Shown here: one piece after another, positions 50,399-57,964 of the stretch
Numbering within the stretch: position 1 is the first letter of the stretch
Layout of the letters: the number at the start of each line of letters is the position of its first letter
NCBI RefSeq assembly: GCF_006094435.1
Contig: NZ_CP034783.1
Location: 771,001-835,000 of the forward strand
DNA from: Pseudomonas sp. MPC6
Lineage (GTDB): Bacteria > Pseudomonadota > Gammaproteobacteria > Pseudomonadales > Pseudomonadaceae
Length of the DNA: 64,000 nt
Reading direction: 5' to 3'
Program-made: the position numbers and the translations under genes
The notes under the pieces: generated by a model
Databases searched by the model: none
Told to the model about the DNA's origin: nothing
Seen by the model: only the letters and a program-made list of their open reading frames with translations

Positions 50399-51862
50399 GT
50401 GACCGAAGCTTTTATTGTCGTTCAAACCGCCGAGCAAGCCGTGGACCGGCTTGCGCTCTTGCACAATCGTGCAACCACTGCGCTGACCCAGGCGCTCAAG
50501 CGTTACCTCAAGGATCGAGTCGAACCGGACGCCGAACAGCGTGCAATGTTTCGTTATCCCGAACTGCGTCTGACCTATCACTGCCAGGGCGAAGTCCCGC
50601 AGACCACGCGCGCGTATGCCAAGGTTCAGCTGCCCGGAACCTACAGCGTCACCGTCACCCACCCGGCCGCTTTCCGCAAATACCTGCTGGAACAACTCGT
50701 TCCGCTGATGCACGACTTCACCGTGACCGTGGAAGTGGGCGTCAGCCAGCAGAACATTCCTTATCCCTACGTGGTCGAGCAGGGTGATGAGTTGGCCGGC
50801 TCCGGCGTCACCGCCGCCGTGCTGGCGCGAGTCTTCCCCAGTACCGACCTGTCGGCCGCGACCGATGGCATTGCCGATGGCCTGTACGATTGGGAAAACA
50901 CCGACCCGCTGCCGCTGGCGCTGTTCGATGCCGCGCGGGTGGATTTCTCCCTGCGGCGCCTGGTGCATTACACCGGCAGCGACTGGCGTCATGTGCAGCC
51001 GTGGATTCTGCTGACCAACTACCACCGCTACGTCGACCAGTTCATCGTCCATGGCCTGGAGCAACTGCGCAGTGATCCGCGTTTCGTGCGCATGGTCTTG
51101 CCGGGCAACGTGATCATCGAAAAGAGCATGGACCACGGCGAAGCCTCGGCGATTGCCGCGGGTGTGGTCTGGCACCGTTACCAGATGCCGGCCTATCACC
51201 TGATCGCCACCGATGGCCACGGCGTGACCCTGGTGAACATCGGCGTCGGCCCGTCCAACGCCAAGAACATCACCGACCACCTGGCCGTATTGCGCCCGCA
51301 TTGCTGGCTGATGATCGGTCACTGCGGCGGCTTGCGTCAGTCCCAGACCATTGGCGACTATGTGCTGGCCCACGCTTACATGCGCCGCGACGGGATTCTC
51401 GACCGTGTGGTGCCGCCGAACATCCCCATCCCGGCCCTCGCCGAAGTGCAGATGGCCTTGCAGCAAGCCGCGGCGAACATCACCGGCGAGAAGGGCGACG
51501 AGCTGAAGAAACGCCTGCGCACCGGCACCGTCCTGACCTATGACGACCGGAACTGGGAATTGCGCTGGGCCCAGGAACGACCGTTGATCAACCTGTCCCG
51601 TGCGGTGGCGGTGGACATGGAAAGCGGCACCATTGCCGCCCAGGGTTATCGCTTGCGGGTGCCGTACGGCACGTTGCTCTGCGTGTCCGACAAACCCCTG
51701 CACAGTGAAATCAAACTGCCGGGCTCGGCCAACGCCTTTTATGAGCGAGCGGTCAGCCAGCACTTGAAGATCGGCATCGAGGCGGTGGATCTGTTGCGCA
51801 CCGAACTCAACTCGCTGCACTCGCGCAAACTGCGCAGCTTCGACGAGCCGCCGTTCCGCTGA
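50399..51862 (+). CDS. amn: Amn, AMP nucleosidase
   Basis: Splits AMP to adenine and ribose 5-phosphate. The N-terminal AMN domain (about 1-180) has ALKRYLKDRVEPD and VEVGVSQQNIPYPYV; the C-terminal phosphorylase-like domain contains VLPGNVIIEKSMDHGEAS, VNIGVGPSNAKNITDHLAVLRP and the end VDMESGTIAAQGYR. The GTG start was selected because AGGA lies eight bases upstream and the family N-terminus (TEAFIVVQTAEQAVDRLA) follows; an ATG three codons earlier would lie too close to that Shine-Dalgarno. 487 residues. Position matches PA3970. Confidence 0.93.
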   Translation: MTEAFIVVQTAEQAVDRLALLHNRATTALTQALKRYLKDRVEPDAEQRAMFRYPELRLTYHCQGEVPQTTRAYAKVQLPGTYSVTVTHPAAFRKYLLEQLVPLMHDFTVTVEVGVSQQNIPYPYVVEQGDELAGSGVTAAVLARVFPSTDLSAATDGIADGLYDWENTDPLPLALFDAARVDFSLRRLVHYTGSDWRHVQPWILLTNYHRYVDQFIVHGLEQLRSDPRFVRMVLPGNVIIEKSMDHGEASAIAAGVVWHRYQMPAYHLIATDGHGVTLVNIGVGPSNAKNITDHLAVLRPHCWLMIGHCGGLRQSQTIGDYVLAHAYMRRDGILDRVVPPNIPIPALAEVQMALQQAAANITGEKGDELKKRLRTGTVLTYDDRNWELRWAQERPLINLSRAVAVDMESGTIAAQGYRLRVPYGTLLCVSDKPLHSEIKLPGSANAFYERAVSQHLKIGIEAVDLLRTELNSLHSRKLRSFDEPPFR

Positions 51863-51937
51863 TAGCGCGTGGTCATGGTCATTTGGCGGTCAGGGCACTA
51901 GCATTAGCAGCCCTGATCGTTAGATGTTCCCTTGCCC

Positions 51938-52576
51938 ATGTCTCGTCCTCCACGTCCTGTCTCTCGCCGCCCTGGCGCGAATAACCCGCCATCAGCCCCG
52001 CGCCGTGTCGCCAAAGCGCCGCCGGCCGAACCGAAGCTGATTCTGTTCAACAAACCCTTCGATGTGCTGACGCAGTTCAGCGACGGCGAGGGGCGGGCGA
52101 CGCTCAAGGATTTCATCGATATCCCCGGGATTTACCCGGCGGGACGGCTGGACCGCGACAGCGAAGGCTTGTTGTTATTGACCAACGACGGACAACTGCA
52201 GGCGCGGATCGCCGACCCGAAACACAAACTGGCCAAGACGTATTGGGTGCAGGTGGAAGGCGAGCCGAGCCCCGGGCAATTGCAGCGTTTGCGCGATGGC
52301 GTCGAGTTGAACGACGGCATGACCTTGCCCGCCGAAGCGCGGCAGCTGGAAGAGCCGACATTGTGGCCGCGCAATCCGCCGGTGCGTTTTCGCAAGAGCG
52401 TGCCCACCAGCTGGCTTGAGCTGGTGATTCGCGAGGGCCGCAACCGTCAGGTGCGGCGCATGACCGCGGCGGTCGGCTTGCCGACGTTGCGGCTGGTGCG
52501 GGTCAGAATCGGCGACTGGTCGATCGAAGGGCTCGATCAGGGCCAGTGGAAAGAAGTGCCTGCGCGTTTAAATTGA
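51938..52576 (+). CDS. rluE: RluE-like 23S rRNA pseudouridine synthase
   Basis: RsuA-family pseudouridine synthase, 212 residues. A basic disordered N-terminus of about 35 residues ([16 protein letters not shown]) precedes the catalytic domain: [15 protein letters not shown], then [19 protein letters not shown] with the catalytic Asp, and [19 protein letters not shown] near the C-terminus. No S4 domain, as in RluE, which modifies U2457. The ATG at MSRPP was chosen. The stop overlaps the convergent DUF2788 gene by nine bases. Confidence 0.88.
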   Translation: MSRPPRPVSRRPGANNPPSAPRRVAKAPPAEPKLILFNKPFDVLTQFSDGEGRATLKDFIDIPGIYPAGRLDRDSEGLLLLTNDGQLQARIADPKHKLAKTYWVQVEGEPSPGQLQRLRDGVELNDGMTLPAEARQLEEPTLWPRNPPVRFRKSVPTSWLELVIREGRNRQVRRMTAAVGLPTLRLVRVRIGDWSIEGLDQGQWKEVPARLN

Positions 52577-52777
52577 GCCGGACTCGATCAGGCCGATGAC
52601 CACGCTTTTGATCACGAACGCGGCCACGCCCAGGCCGAGCACGAAGAACAGGATGAACGAGCCAAAGCGCCCGGCCTTGGATTTTTTCGCCAGATCCCAG
52701 ACGATAAAACCCATGAAAATGATCAGGATGCTGACCAGTCCGGTCATCATCCACTCTTCGAATACTGCAGGATCCAT
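52568..52777 (-). CDS. DUF2788 small inner-membrane protein
   Basis: Protein of 69 residues with two membrane helices: [17 protein letters not shown] and [18 protein letters not shown]. This matches the DUF2788 family found next to rluE in Pseudomonas (PA3967, from memory). Function unknown. The start [13 protein letters not shown] has GGAGATGTCCG upstream as ribosome site. Convergent with rluE, overlapping by nine bases. Confidence 0.82.
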   Translation of the reverse strand: MDPAVFEEWMMTGLVSILIIFMGFIVWDLAKKSKAGRFGSFILFFVLGLGVAAFVIKSVVIGLIESGSI

Positions 52778-52896
52778 CGGACATCTCCAGTGCGGGCGGG
52801 GCTAAAAGGCGCTGGAGTATACGACATGGGGGAGGGGTGGGGGATTGACCTGCGGCAGTGTGTCGCAGCTATTCGTCACCTGTGCCGGCCCCTTCG

Positions 52897-52999
52897 CTGT
52901 AGGAGCGAGCTTGCTCGCGAAAAACCTGAGAACGCCGTGGGGGGTCAGGTCCACAGCGTTATCGTTGACGACCATCGCGAGCAAGCTCGCTCCTACAGG
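52897..52999. repeat. REPIN downstream of the AsnC gene
   Basis: Arms GTAGGAGCGAGCTTGCTCGC and complement with a 55-base loop containing GTTATCGTTGACGA, the same phrase as in the tandem pair at 16.1 kb. It lies between the DUF2788 start and the AsnC stop. Confidence 0.88.
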
Positions 53000-53014
53000 A
53001 TAGGGGTGAGATCC

Positions 53015-53042
53015 CCGTAGGAGCGAGGCTTGCCCGCGAAGG
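53015..53042. repeat. Single REP palindrome next to the AsnC stop
   Basis: GTAGGAGCGAGGCTTGCCCG without a partner. It ends six bases from the 3' end of the regulator gene. Confidence 0.75.
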
Positions 53043-53047
53043 CGTCA

Positions 53048-53530
53048 TCAGCTACGCAGATGAGTCAAAGGCAATTCAGTGCTATTGAGCACCTGATTCA
53101 ACACAAAACTCGAGCGCACACTGGTCACCCCTTCAATCCGGGTCAGATGCCCCAGCAGCAGTTTCTGATAGTGATCCATATCCGGCACCACCACCTTGAG
53201 CTGATAGTCCGCATCCATCCCCGTCACCAGGCTGCATTCCAGCACCTGAGGCAATGTCCGGATCGCCGCTTCGAAGTTCTCGAAACGCTCCGGCGTATGC
53301 CGGTCCATGCCGATCAGCACATAAGCCGTCAGGCTCAGACCGAGCATTTTTCGGTCCAGCAGCGCCACCTGGCGGGTGATGTAGCCGTCGTCTTCCAGTT
53401 GCTTGACCCGGCGCGAGCAAGGCGAGGGTGACAGGCCGATGCGTTCGGCCAGCTCCTGGTTGGAAATGCGCGCGTCGCGCTGCAATTCCGCCAAAATGCT
53501 CAGGTCGTATCGGTCGAGTTTGCTCATCAA
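53048..53530 (-). CDS. Lrp/AsnC family transcriptional regulator
   Basis: Regulator of 160 residues: N-terminal winged HTH (residues 5-60, LDRYDLSILAELQRDARIS, then IGLSPSPCSRRVKQLEDDGYI) and C-terminal RAM/AsnC ligand domain (about 75-150, with GMDADYQLKVVVPDMDHY). It is the PA3965 position. Members respond to amino acids and often repress themselves. The AT-rich region upstream has TTGCGCAA and TTGAGCAATC segments that might be its own site; this is only a visual impression. Confidence 0.9.
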   Translation of the reverse strand: MMSKLDRYDLSILAELQRDARISNQELAERIGLSPSPCSRRVKQLEDDGYITRQVALLDRKMLGLSLTAYVLIGMDRHTPERFENFEAAIRTLPQVLECSLVTGMDADYQLKVVVPDMDHYQKLLLGHLTRIEGVTSVRSSFVLNQVLNSTELPLTHLRS

Positions 53531-53659
53531 TCAGGCCTTTGTCATATCAATTGCGGCAGATTATCTATCCAGGGTTAAAAATTGCGCAAGTCATGTTTAT
53601 TTGAGCAATCTTCGCAATCCTCTGTCGCGGCCTTCAGCCTATTCTTATCACCAGAATCA

Positions 53660-53847
53660 CTGCTCGGACAAACAGTCCACAGCGGCTCGCCCAATCAGGC
53701 CAGCTGCGGTCGCCACTCCCCACAGGGGATGAGCCGGCCCCCGAGCTGCACACTGTCCAGAAGACGGCGTGAGGTGAGCCGACGTCAAAAGCGTCGAGCA
53801 CGGACGAAGTTCTCAAAGGGAGGCCGACGGGTCTCCCTTTTCTTTTG
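53660..53847 (+). ncRNA. Candidate structured RNA ending in an intrinsic terminator
   Basis: In the 520-bp gap between the AsnC gene and the next forward gene there is no credible ORF, but there is clear pairing: a long-range stem (CAGC at 53680 with GCTG at 53745, and GGACA or ACAGT with ACTGTCC), a CCCC/GGGG hairpin at 53718-53728, and GACG/CGTC at 53781-53795. A strong terminator follows at 53815. I do not recognise it as a known Pseudomonas sRNA or riboswitch. A free sRNA is likelier than a leader, since the terminator is about 200 bp before the next start codon. Confidence 0.45.
53815..53846 (+). terminator. Intrinsic terminator on the plus strand
   Basis: AAAGGGAG and CTCCCTTT form a perfect 8-bp stem with a 10-base loop followed by TCTTTT. 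It ends no annotated gene, which is the main reason to suspect a transcribed RNA upstream. Confidence 0.75.
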
Positions 53848-53876
53848 CGTGCGATTTACCTTCCGTCCCGCCCCCC

Positions 53877-53953
53877 TGTAGGAGCTGGCTTGCCAGCGAA
53901 GGCGGCCTCAAGATCGGTATAAATCCCCAAGGCCCCGTCGCCAGCAAGCCAGC
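53877..53953. repeat. Degenerate REPIN
   Basis: The left arm GTAGGAGCTGGCTTGCCAGC is intact, the right arm is cut short (CGCCAGCAAGCCAGC and then no CTCCTAC). About 98 bp upstream of the DUF6515 gene. Confidence 0.7.
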
Positions 53954-54050
53954 AGCCGGCAAATATGTTTCGTGACTGATAACCTGTCGCAGAACCGGCC
54001 GCTGCTTTCCCAGTCTCATGTACAGGCCCTGACCCGCAGTGAGGAAAAGC

Positions 54051-55085
54051 ATGAAGTCGCGTATCTGGCGTTTGGCCGGAGTTGGTTTGCTGTGTGTCAG
54101 TGTCACCGCACAATCGCTGGCCGATGAGCCGCAAAACCGAGGTCCCGACGGCGGGCAACGGGGTTCGGATGGCCATCAGGGAAACAATCAGGGCCATGGC
54201 GGCAATAATCAGCCGCGCCCGCAAAATAATCAGCAACAGAATCAGCCGCGCCCGCAGAACAACGACATCATTCGAGGCGACAACAGTCGTCAGTTCGAGC
54301 ACAACGGCCAGAATCAATCCAACCGTCAGCCGCCCGACTACAACAGCCCGGTGCGGCCGCCACCACCACCACCGCAACTACCGGCCAATGACCTGCCGAT
54401 CCAGGGCCGGCCCGACACCGTGCGCCAGACCCAGCAACCGCAGCGCGGTTACTATCAGGATGCTCCGCGGCGAAGCGATAACAACCAGCATTGGCAAAAT
54501 AACGGTCAGCGCCCCGATGACCGTCGCTGGCCAGGCCGCCCCGACGGACATGGCAACGGCTGGGGCCCCGGCCCGCAATATCGCCCCGGTCATGTGATCG
54601 ATCGCTTCCCGGACCGCGACTACCGCGTGCCCTACGGTGGTCGGGACTATTTCTATTCCGGGGGCTACTGGTATCGCCCGCAGGGTCCGCGTTATGTCGT
54701 GGTGCAACCGCCGCGCGGGATTCGTGTCAGCTACCTGCCCGATTACGCCCGTGAAGTGTGGATCGGCGGTGCGCTGCTGTTCCTGGCGGCCGGGTCCTAT
54801 TACGCCTATCAGCAAAGCACTCAGGATTACGTGGTGGTCGAGCCGCCCGTGCAGCCGCAACCGCAACCGGTCAGTCAGGGTTATGACGTGGTGGCGTATC
54901 CGGCCAACGGTCAGTCGCCGGAGCAGGTCAACCAGGACGGTTACGAGTGCTATCAATACGCCGTGCAGCAGAGTGGCTTCGATCCGCGAACGGCCACCTA
55001 CCAGCCGGACCCGTCGGTGGTGCAAGTCTACCGCCAGGCCCAGGGCAACTGCCTGGGCAGCCGTGGTTATCAGGTGTCTTATTGA
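54051..55085 (+). CDS. DUF6515-like secreted protein with Q/N/R-rich N-terminus
   Basis: 344 residues with a signal peptide (LAGVGLLCVSVTAQSLA). Residues 25-190 are extremely rich in Gln, Asn, Arg and Pro and probably unstructured, including a run of seven prolines at about 105. A structured part follows: a Tyr-rich region around DYFYSGGYWYRPQGPRYVVV, a hydrophobic stretch (WIGGALLFLAAGSYYAY) that may be a membrane helix, and a C-terminal domain with paired cysteines (GYECYQYAVQQSGFD and QGNCLGSRGYQ). Start ATG is seven bases after GAGGA. Role unknown. The 3' end overlaps the convergent CDF gene by seven bases. Confidence 0.8.
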   Translation: MKSRIWRLAGVGLLCVSVTAQSLADEPQNRGPDGGQRGSDGHQGNNQGHGGNNQPRPQNNQQQNQPRPQNNDIIRGDNSRQFEHNGQNQSNRQPPDYNSPVRPPPPPPQLPANDLPIQGRPDTVRQTQQPQRGYYQDAPRRSDNNQHWQNNGQRPDDRRWPGRPDGHGNGWGPGPQYRPGHVIDRFPDRDYRVPYGGRDYFYSGGYWYRPQGPRYVVVQPPRGIRVSYLPDYAREVWIGGALLFLAAGSYYAYQQSTQDYVVVEPPVQPQPQPVSQGYDVVAYPANGQSPEQVNQDGYECYQYAVQQSGFDPRTATYQPDPSVVQVYRQAQGNCLGSRGYQVSY

Positions 55086-55978
55086 GCCCTGGCGGCCGCC
55101 AGCACCACTTCCTGCGGATCAGCGTGCACCAGCACTTCGGCTCGCGGATAAGCAGCGTGAATCGCATCGGCGGCCTGGTCGCTGATGCCGTGGGCGACTG
55201 ACAGCGTCAACTCGCCCGGCAATTCCAGGTGCAATTGCACAAACCACTGGTTACCGGACACCCGCGTGCGCAAGTCATGGGCGCCCAATACGCCCGGGAC
55301 GTTGCAGGCCAGTTCGAGCATGTGCTGGCTGATATGCGGTGGCAGCTCTTCATCCATCAGCACCGTAAAACTTTCCCGGGCGATCTGAATCGCGCTCCAG
55401 AGAATGTAGGCGGCGATCCCCAGGCCGAACCACGGGTCGACCTGATGCCAGCCAAACCCGGCCAGCACCAACGCCACCAGAATGCTGCCGTTGAGCAACA
55501 GGTCAGAGCGGTAATGCAGGGAGTCGGCGCGCACCGCGTTGGAACCGGTGGCCTTGACCACTCGATGTTGCAGCATCAGCAGTGCCAGGGTCAGCGCCAG
55601 GGAAAACACGATGACCCCGATGCTGATCCATGGCGCGCCCACCGGTTCCGGATGTTTCAAGCGGTCGACGGCCTGCAAGGCAATCAGCACCGCGCTGCCG
55701 CCAATGAACAGCGCCTGCGCCATCCCCGCCAGCGACTCGGCCTTGCCATGCCCGTATCGATGATCCTCATCGGCGGGGCGCAAGGCGTAATGCACCGCCA
55801 GCAGATTGAGCAACGAAGTGATGCCGTCAAGTGCCGAGTCGGTCAGCCCCGCGAGCATGCTCACCGAACCGCTCAACCACCAGGCGATGGCCTTGGCGAC
55901 CATCAACGTGCAGGCCACCGCCACCGAGGCACGGGTCGCCAGCCTTAGCAGGCGGGCGTGTTCGGAGCTGGAGATCAT
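55079..55978 (-). CDS. Cation diffusion facilitator (FieF/YiiP type)
   Basis: Divalent-metal/proton antiporter of 299 residues with six predicted helices and a cytoplasmic domain at the C-terminus. The transport site is the DDHD set of YiiP: LTDSALDG in TM2 and HYRSD in TM5, consistent with Zn or Fe export. LPPHISQHMLE and VPGVLGAHDLRTR mark the start of the metallochaperone-like C-terminal domain. The start at MISSSEHARLL was chosen; seven in-frame upstream codons are weaker. It matches PA3963. Confidence 0.88.
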   Translation of the reverse strand: MISSSEHARLLRLATRASVAVACTLMVAKAIAWWLSGSVSMLAGLTDSALDGITSLLNLLAVHYALRPADEDHRYGHGKAESLAGMAQALFIGGSAVLIALQAVDRLKHPEPVGAPWISIGVIVFSLALTLALLMLQHRVVKATGSNAVRADSLHYRSDLLLNGSILVALVLAGFGWHQVDPWFGLGIAAYILWSAIQIARESFTVLMDEELPPHISQHMLELACNVPGVLGAHDLRTRVSGNQWFVQLHLELPGELTLSVAHGISDQAADAIHAAYPRAEVLVHADPQEVVLAAARAQ

Positions 55979-56008
55979 AGGGGCGGCGTGTCCTTTCAAT
56001 GCGCGAAT

Positions 56009-56428
56009 TTACGCAGCGGGTTGCAGGCCGAACATCGCCAATTGCTGGGCGCTGCCCTTGTGCTGGATCAGGCGTGGGTCGTCCAGCGGGAAGCTGCGGC
56101 CCAGTTCGGTTTCCAGAATAGTCTGCAACTTGTGGTTGTCGACCTTGCCGTCGGCACCGATGGCTTCCTGGAGTTTTTCCGGGGCCACCTGGGCGGTCTT
56201 GCCTGGCTCGAAGTAAATCGCGCCGGTGGCGAAGTCCACGGCGAAGGCGATCAGGCCGGGGATGATGTAGAACAACAGGCCCACGGCATCCAGCGCGGCA
56301 ATGGCCGGGTCGATCTTGCCGTCGATCTGGCCACGACGGTCAGGGTAGAAAATCGAACCGCAGGCGGTGACCTGGGTCAGCAACGTCGCGATCAGTACAC
56401 CGCCAATCAAGCGAAAGGGAGCACGCAT
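56009..56428 (-). CDS. Putative lipoprotein (PA3962-like)
   Basis: Product of 139 residues with a lipoprotein signal (LIGGVLIATLLTQVTAC, lipobox VTAC). The mature protein starts GSIFYPDRRGQIDGKIDPA, followed by one hydrophobic helix (AVGLLFYIIPGLIAFAVDF) and a charged C-terminus. Homologues are sometimes labelled polyribonucleotide nucleotidyltransferase in databases, which the sequence does not support. It lies just upstream of the rearranged hrpB region and reads away from it. Confidence 0.75.
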   Translation of the reverse strand: MRAPFRLIGGVLIATLLTQVTACGSIFYPDRRGQIDGKIDPAIAALDAVGLLFYIIPGLIAFAVDFATGAIYFEPGKTAQVAPEKLQEAIGADGKVDNHKLQTILETELGRSFPLDDPRLIQHKGSAQQLAMFGLQPAA

Positions 56429-56500
56429 ATGAAATCTCCTGAGTCATCTGGGAAACGAAGCGTCGTCGATATGAATTAGGACCGCGACGAACGCCAGGCA

Positions 56501-56515
56501 GTTCGCCGTTATACT
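56501..56515. repeat. Left remnant of the hrpB upstream region (copy 1)
   Basis: GTTCGCCGTTATACT is identical to 58715-58729, upstream of the intact hrpB. In copy 1 it is parted from the rest of the duplicated hrpB segment by the 257-bp inverted-repeat element. Confidence 0.75.
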
Positions 56516-56523
56516 AGGCCCGG

Positions 56524-56780
56524 CAGGGCGTGCCCACAGTAAATTGCGGCCGCGTCTCACCCCCACTGAAATAGCTGAGGATTGATGTTGTTTTTTCCAG
56601 ATCGACAACGCGTAACGGCTGGTGGATGTTATCGGGGTTCGGCCCTCCGGGCTGAAGCTGTGGACGCGCCATGCTGCGTTGCGGGACTTGGCAAGGAAAC
56701 GACCCTTACCTGCGTCCCGCGCCTTGCCTGGCACGTCCACAACTTCAACGCGACTCGCAATTTACTGTGGGCACACCCTG
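56524..56780. mobile_element. 257-bp element with 25-bp terminal inverted repeats (MITE-like)
   Basis: The ends at 56524-56548 and 56756-56780 are inverted copies matching at 24 of 25 positions (core GTGCCCACAGTAAATTGCG). There is no coding frame of merit inside. The right half folds strongly: GTGGACG/CGTCCAC (56660, 56734), GCGGGAC/GTCCCGC (56681, 56714) and GGCAAGG/CCTTGCC (56690, 56722), the last two crossing as in a pseudoknot. It sits between the -10-like TATACT and the start codon of the truncated hrpB copy. No target duplication was recognised. Similar sequence seems familiar from other pseudomonads, but this was not checked. Confidence 0.65.
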
Positions 56781-56781
56781 T

Positions 56782-56864
56782 GGAGCCAGCATGATTTCTT
56801 TGCCGATTGATGAAGTTTTACCCGCCCTGCGTGAAGCCTTGGCTACACGCCACGAAGCCGTGCT
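56782..56864 (+). repeat. Direct repeat, copy 1 (5' end of hrpB)
   Basis: 83 bp matching 58745-58827 at 81 positions, both differences being T for C. It begins nine bases before the ATG and ends within codon 25. Confidence 0.95.
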
Positions 56865-56898
56865 TAACGGGCATCAGGTAAATCAATTTCAGTTGTAA
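56791..56898 (+). pseudogene. Truncated 5' duplicate of hrpB
   Basis: Thirty-five codons: the first 25 are those of HrpB (MISLPIDEVLPALREALATR and on to AVL), then ten unrelated residues and a stop. The copy ends just before the Walker A loop (GAGKTT at residues 30-35), so it cannot work as a helicase. It lies directly upstream of the AbiE-like module and marks where that module joined the locus. Confidence 0.85.
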
Positions 56899-56908
56899 CA
56901 CGATTATT

Positions 56909-56937
56909 GCACAGTAACATTGTCGCTGTTACTGTGC
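56909..56937. promoter_or_regulatory. Perfect palindrome upstream of the AbiE-like genes
   Basis: GCACAGTAACA and TGTTACTGTGC separated by seven bases, 25 bp before the first start codon. TTGCAC and TACTGT within it could be -35 and -10. AbiEi antitoxins repress their own promoters through inverted repeats, so this is a candidate autoregulatory operator. Confidence 0.5.
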
Positions 56938-56962
56938 TTGAAACGTGTTGCGTGGTGCTGAT

Positions 56963-57964
56963 ATGAAAACCAGCCGGCAAGAAATTCAAAACTATTTCGA
57001 GTTGATTTTCGGGGCAAAGCCGGAGATCAAACGGTGGACGAAGTCCAAGGGTTTGCCTTTTTATCTCTTGGATGAGTACGCCTTCGACCTCGTGACGCTA
57101 CAGGGGTGTCCATGCGTGGTGTTACTCGCTCATGAGCCCTTCGAAAATGCAGCGAAGATTCGCAAGCACATCGACGTTCTGAAAAAAATCGTCCACCACC
57201 CGATCCTCTACGCGACCGGTGCACTCCAATCATTTGAGCGCAAGCGCCTGATTGAGGCCGGTGTTCAATTCATTGTTCCTGGCAACCAATTGTTCGCACC
57301 ACAGCTTGGGCTTGATCTGCGTGAGTTCTATCGCAGCAGGCAGGCAGAAAAAACCGTCTTGAGCCCGGCTAGCCAGGCTGTGCTCATCGCAACCCTCAAT
57401 CGAGGCTGGGAGGAGCATGAAACCTTCCGGGGGGGCGACCTGGTCGACGCAGACCTCTACTCCAAAATGACGATATCCAGGGCGATGAAAGAGCTTTATT
57501 CGTTCGGATTGATAGAGCCAGTATCCAGTAGCAAATCAATACTCTGGCGTTTCGCGGCCGATCCTGGAGCGATATGGGAAAAATCCCTTCCGGTTCTGCA
57601 AAACCCGGTGAAGCGGGTTGTGTATGCAGACTGGCAACCAGGGGTGCAAAGAGCCGCAGGGTTGTCTGCACTCAGCAGGGTGTCCTTGCTTGGCGAGCCA
57701 TCAATACCCGTTATTGCATTCACCAAAGAAAGTTGGGATTTGGAAGTCGCTCGCTCCGGTCGCACGGAAGTTGACCCATTCGACGATCCGGTCGTTGAGG
57801 TTGAGATCTGGAGCTATTCCCCTGAACACATTACAGGGCAAACCCGGATTTCGATGTCACCAGAAAGCGTCGATCCTCTGTCTCTCTATCTGAGCCTGAG
57901 GGACAACGTTGACGACCGAGTTCAACTGAGCCTTGAAGAAATGATGGAGAAAATCGAATGGTAA
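56963..57964 (+). CDS. AbiEi-like winged-helix protein (putative antitoxin of a type IV TA pair)
   Basis: 333 residues. The N-terminal 135 residues form a mixed alpha/beta domain of unknown type (EIQNYFELIFGAKPEIKRW, LLAHEPFENAAKIRKHIDVL). A winged helix follows at about 137-190 (SQAVLIATLNRGWEEH, then MTISRAMKELYSFGLIEP), and a C-terminal domain resembles the part of AbiEi-like proteins that follows the HTH. No recognisable start-site ribosome signal is seen before the ATG. The stop overlaps the nucleotidyltransferase start by seven bases. Codon use is less GC-biased than in core genes. The antitoxin role is inferred from the partner and order. Confidence 0.65.
   Translation: MKTSRQEIQNYFELIFGAKPEIKRWTKSKGLPFYLLDEYAFDLVTLQGCPCVVLLAHEPFENAAKIRKHIDVLKKIVHHPILYATGALQSFERKRLIEAGVQFIVPGNQLFAPQLGLDLREFYRSRQAEKTVLSPASQAVLIATLNRGWEEHETFRGGDLVDADLYSKMTISRAMKELYSFGLIEPVSSSKSILWRFAADPGAIWEKSLPVLQNPVKRVVYADWQPGVQRAAGLSALSRVSLLGEPSIPVIAFTKESWDLEVARSGRTEVDPFDDPVVEVEIWSYSPEHITGQTRISMSPESVDPLSLYLSLRDNVDDRVQLSLEEMMEKIEW

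Noticed and set aside
56444..56740. 98-codon minus-strand frame across the 257-bp element
   Set aside because: It follows the inverted-repeat element rather than a gene, has no ribosome site and resembles frames commonly predicted by chance over repeats in pseudomonads.
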